Shown here one piece after another: positions 61,957 to 64,000 of a DNA stretch of 64,000 nucleotides. Source of the stretch: Blastococcus sp. TML/M2B (GTDB lineage: Bacteria > Actinomycetota > Actinomycetes > Mycobacteriales > Geodermatophilaceae); the NCBI RefSeq assembly GCF_016612865.1, contig NZ_JAENZZ010000001.1:806001-870000 (forward strand), read 5' to 3'. The notes beneath the pieces are model-generated. The model worked only from the letters and a program-made list of their open reading frames with translations. It was not told the DNA's origin and ran no database searches. Made by a program: the position numbers and the translations under genes. The stretch's first letter is position 1. The number at the start of each line of letters is the position of its first letter.

Positions 61957-62129
61957 TCACTCGCCAGGTGCACGACCTTGCTCAACCGCCGCTGACGCCT
62001 CGCCGAACGACACAACGAGACGCACCCATTCCCGGCGATCAGGCCGCCGCCGATCCGTCTCTCGCTCAGCCCGCCATCGGAGTTGCCACGCGTCTTGCAG
62101 GTCGAGGTAGAGTGTCGCGAATCGCTCAC
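61957..62129 (-). pseudogene. Small conserved-looking protein, frameshifted at start
   Basis: A frame reading FATLYLDLQDAWQLRWRAER, then RREWVRLVVSFGEASAAVEQ ends at TGA 61957-61959. It is amphipathic, helical and reads like a real small protein, but it has no start codon. The GTG at 62127-62129 (8 bp after the mrr stop) is one base out of register; adding a C (GTGAGCCGATTC) gives V-S-R-F-A-T-L-Y and a 57-aa product. The competing frame from the same GTG is Ser/Cys/Pro-rich and unlike protein. The rest of 61655-62136 holds nothing recognised. Confidence 0.45.
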
Positions 62130-62136
62130 GTCGGAC

Positions 62137-63309
62137 TTACGAGCGGAGGCCGTAGCTCGCGATCAAGTCCGGTCGTTGCGACAACTGCGTTTCGAGGCGG
62201 CTATCTGCCCAAAGCTCGATGAACGGAAGTTTCCCATCGACGTTGTGCTTCTCGACGATCGCCACCGCGTCGGTGGTGAAGCGACCGCTCGTCGCGATCA
62301 CCAAAGTCCGAACGACCGGCGGCTCCCAGAGCGACAGCGCCGCCAAGGTATTCGTGATGTCGGCAGGTGCGACAGATTTGGACGTCCAGTGCTTGGCCTG
62401 CACGATGACCCGCTCGGTTCGCGTCGTCCCGCCGTCGTCCCTTATGACGCGTTCAGCGGACAGATCGCGGCCCCGATCGGGCGCGCGCGTCTTCATCAAC
62501 CACTCGACGTTCTGGTAACTGGGAAAGCCGCGTAAAAGGTCAAACAGCAGTCGCTCGAAGCCGTCGTCATCAAGAGCACCCCAATCGAGCCCGATGCTTG
62601 CACCACCTGCGGGTTTCGCGGAAGCAGCTACGCCGAGGTCGACCGCTGGCACCGGCAAAGGGTCGGATTCGGAGAGACTCGCGGCCTCAATGTCAGCCCG
62701 GACAGACGGCCAATCCATCTCGGCGATGTCGTGCCAATCGTGCCCCTGACTGAAACGGAGATGCCGGTGAAGATCGCCCCATCGTCCCTTTCGGTCAGTG
62801 GTGTCGCCGAGCAACCGCTCGATCTCGCTGATCGACTCCTCCACCGCCTTCGTTCTGAGATCGTCCACGCGATCGGACGAGTCCCGCGCAACGGAATCAG
62901 TGATCTGACCAAGGGTCGCGTTGATCGTCGACACGAGATCGTCGAGGCGCTCGTGAATCGCCCGGCGACGCGCTTGAGCAAGTTTGAATCTGTACTCGTC
63001 GAGCTGTTGGCCCGGCTTCTCCAACTCGTTCATGAGAGCGAAAGCAGGCTCGCCGATCTCGAAGTAATCGATGAAAGATTGCCCCGCCTCGTCGATGTCG
63101 GGCAGCTCCTCGGTGACTGTGAACCCGTCGATCGGGGGCAGCCCCGCGAGCAGCGGCGTCCACGCCCGACGCAGATCCTCATACTCCCGATTCGTACCCC
63201 GCTGAGGGCTCGACGGGATCATCGGCTCCGCGCGGTCCCAGATCGCTTGGAGCTTGGCAAGGTTTGCCGCGGCGCGATCCATCACCTGTAGCAACTCGTC
63301 GAGATTCAC
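62137..63309 (-). CDS. Mrr-type restriction endonuclease
   Basis: The product (390 aa) has a helical N-terminal half (about 1-240, coiled-coil-like Arg/Glu-rich) and a C-terminal Mrr_cat PD-(D/E)xK nuclease. The active site shows the acidic residue in APDRGRDLSAERVI and the Q-x-K motif in VIVQAKHW, with the following strand TLVIATSGRFTTDAV. Mrr-like enzymes cut methylated or otherwise foreign DNA. Its position next to the relaxase suggests an element-encoded defence or exclusion function. Confidence 0.85.
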   Translation of the reverse strand: MNLDELLQVMDRAAANLAKLQAIWDRAEPMIPSSPQRGTNREYEDLRRAWTPLLAGLPPIDGFTVTEELPDIDEAGQSFIDYFEIGEPAFALMNELEKPGQQLDEYRFKLAQARRRAIHERLDDLVSTINATLGQITDSVARDSSDRVDDLRTKAVEESISEIERLLGDTTDRKGRWGDLHRHLRFSQGHDWHDIAEMDWPSVRADIEAASLSESDPLPVPAVDLGVAASAKPAGGASIGLDWGALDDDGFERLLFDLLRGFPSYQNVEWLMKTRAPDRGRDLSAERVIRDDGGTTRTERVIVQAKHWTSKSVAPADITNTLAALSLWEPPVVRTLVIATSGRFTTDAVAIVEKHNVDGKLPFIELWADSRLETQLSQRPDLIASYGLRS

Positions 63310-63484
63310 CCCACTAGTCTCCCAGCACCCGAATTCCGGAGATGTATGTCAGCGTCGACGTGTCGAACTGACGGAGCCAAGCAGTGGATGCCGGATGTCG
63401 CGGCCGGCCGCACCAGCGGGCATTTCCGGGGCGGAGGTCACGGGCGTCTGCTGCTCACCTGACTGCCGAAAAGGCGGTGGTCTC
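63310..63484. other. Relaxase upstream region, candidate transfer origin
   Basis: The 175-bp gap between the divergent mrr and relaxase genes holds palindromes TCGACGTGTCGA (63355-63366) and GCGGCCGGCCGC (63400-63411). Transfer origins often lie beside relaxase genes, but no nic-site consensus can be read here. Confidence 0.35.
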
Positions 63485-64000
63485 GTGACGGTCTCGATGC
63501 GGGTGATGAGCGCTGGAGACGGCTACAAGTACCTCCTGCGTACGGTCGCGGCCGCAGACGGCGATCGGACTCTCTCGACGCCGTTGACGAGGTATTACGT
63601 GGAGGCGGGCACCCCACCCGGGCAGTGGCTCGGCTCCGGCGTCGCCTCACTCGGCAAGGGCCAGCTCGCGGTCGGGGACCGGGTTTCGGAGGCCCAGCTC
63701 CAGCTCGTGATGGGGATGGGTCGTGATCCGATCACCGGCGACGCGCTCGGCCTCGCGTTCCCCGCCTACAAGTCGGTCCCGGAGCGGATCGAGGCCCGGA
63801 TCGCCGATCTCGACCCATCGCTGAGTCCGGGCGCGAAAGGTGAGGCGGTCGCGCGAATTGAGGCTGAGGAGGCCGAGCGTGGGAAGCGTCGCGCGGTGGC
63901 CGGGTTCGACTTCACCTTCTCGATCCCGAAGTCGGCCTCGGCACTGTGGGCGGTCGCCGACGCCGGGACCCAAGCCCTGATCGGTGAGGCGCATCATGCG
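63485..64000 (+). CDS. MobF-type conjugative relaxase, N-terminal part
   Basis: The first 172 codons, cut off by the window end, read MRVMSAGDGYKYLLRTVAAA, TPLTRYYVEAGTPPGQWLG and GFDFTFSIPKSASALWAV. This is the TrwC/TraA relaxase start: the catalytic Tyr lies in the RYYVEAGTPPGQW region and the later SIPKSASALW precedes the three-His metal motif. It nicks oriT and leads the strand into the recipient. GTG 63485 is used; ATG 63497 is an alternative. It identifies the 29.5-64 kb DNA as a conjugative or mobilizable element. Confidence 0.92.
   Translation, partial: MTVSMRVMSAGDGYKYLLRTVAAADGDRTLSTPLTRYYVEAGTPPGQWLGSGVASLGKGQLAVGDRVSEAQLQLVMGMGRDPITGDALGLAFPAYKSVPERIEARIADLDPSLSPGAKGEAVARIEAEEAERGKRRAVAGFDFTFSIPKSASALWAVADAGTQALIGEAHHA

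Noticed and set aside
61797-62129. 110-codon minus-strand frame after mrr
   Set aside because: Ser/Cys/Pro-rich and not protein-like; the competing frame over the same bases (57 aa) reads much better.

Overview
The sequence is very GC-rich in its first 29 kb, uses GTG starts and short 4-bp gene overlaps freely, and carries actinobacterial marker genes: a DUF5994-type gene, a cysteine-rich sulfur leader peptide, a mycothiol ligase (mshC) and CopC-CopD/YcnI/SCO genes. By gene content it looks like a Geodermatophilaceae-type actinobacterium (Blastococcus, Geodermatophilus or Modestobacter). That placement is inference.

Positions 1-29.4 kb read as ordinary chromosome. In order: the tail of a possible hydrolase and an isochorismatase remnant; a membrane adenylate/guanylate cyclase; a K+ channel with an NAD-binding domain; a lipid block (two acyl-CoA synthetases, patatin, TetR, enoyl-CoA hydratase) with a triple palindrome between the TetR and hydratase genes; MarR and YceI; TypA; a TauE-type exporter behind a cysteine leader peptide; an MFS exporter; a Pit phosphate transporter with its PhoU-like partner; an ECF sigma factor divergent from an anti-sigma/CopC-CopD/YcnI/SCO copper operon; a teichoic-acid-like polyol-phosphate cluster; an M23 peptidase; and AraC plus VOC genes.

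At 29409 lies tRNA-Ala(GGC), immediately followed by a tyrosine integrase and an excisionase-like gene. From there to the end of the window (at least 34.5 kb) the DNA is less GC-rich and is an integrated mobile element. It ends in the start of a MobF conjugative relaxase, so an integrative and conjugative (or mobilizable) element is likely. No second copy of the tRNA 3' end was seen, so the right boundary lies outside.

The element carries two cargo blocks. Block 1 (32.3-47.1 kb) is a defence operon: hsdM-hsdS-hsdR, a SprT/YgjP-like metallopeptidase, a PHP-ATPase, then a separate two-gene module. That module is a DUF262/HNH protein overlapping by one base with a 759-aa protein that combines a degenerate N6-methyltransferase, an HsdS-like target-recognition segment and a HEPN-type RNase motif. 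It is the strongest candidate here for an undescribed system. Block 2 (49.7-61.7 kb) is a thiol/redox block: RraA-like protein, DUF1003 protein, two related TetR regulators, mshC, cysS, a sulfite-oxidase-like enzyme with FNR reductase and DUF6510 partner, a monooxygenase-like protein, a zinc-finger/sigma fusion, AhpD-like and GNAT proteins, MsrB, MsrA and thioredoxin. GGACC-N4-GGTCC-type palindromes precede msrBA and the thioredoxin gene. An IS5-type insertion sequence (48319-49248, CTAG duplication) separates the blocks, and an Mrr-type nuclease gene precedes the relaxase.

Seven genes carry single-base frameshifts, six of them explained by one base too many or too few in a short C or G run. 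This suggests assembly error at least as much as real gene decay, and matters for hsdS and copCD in particular.
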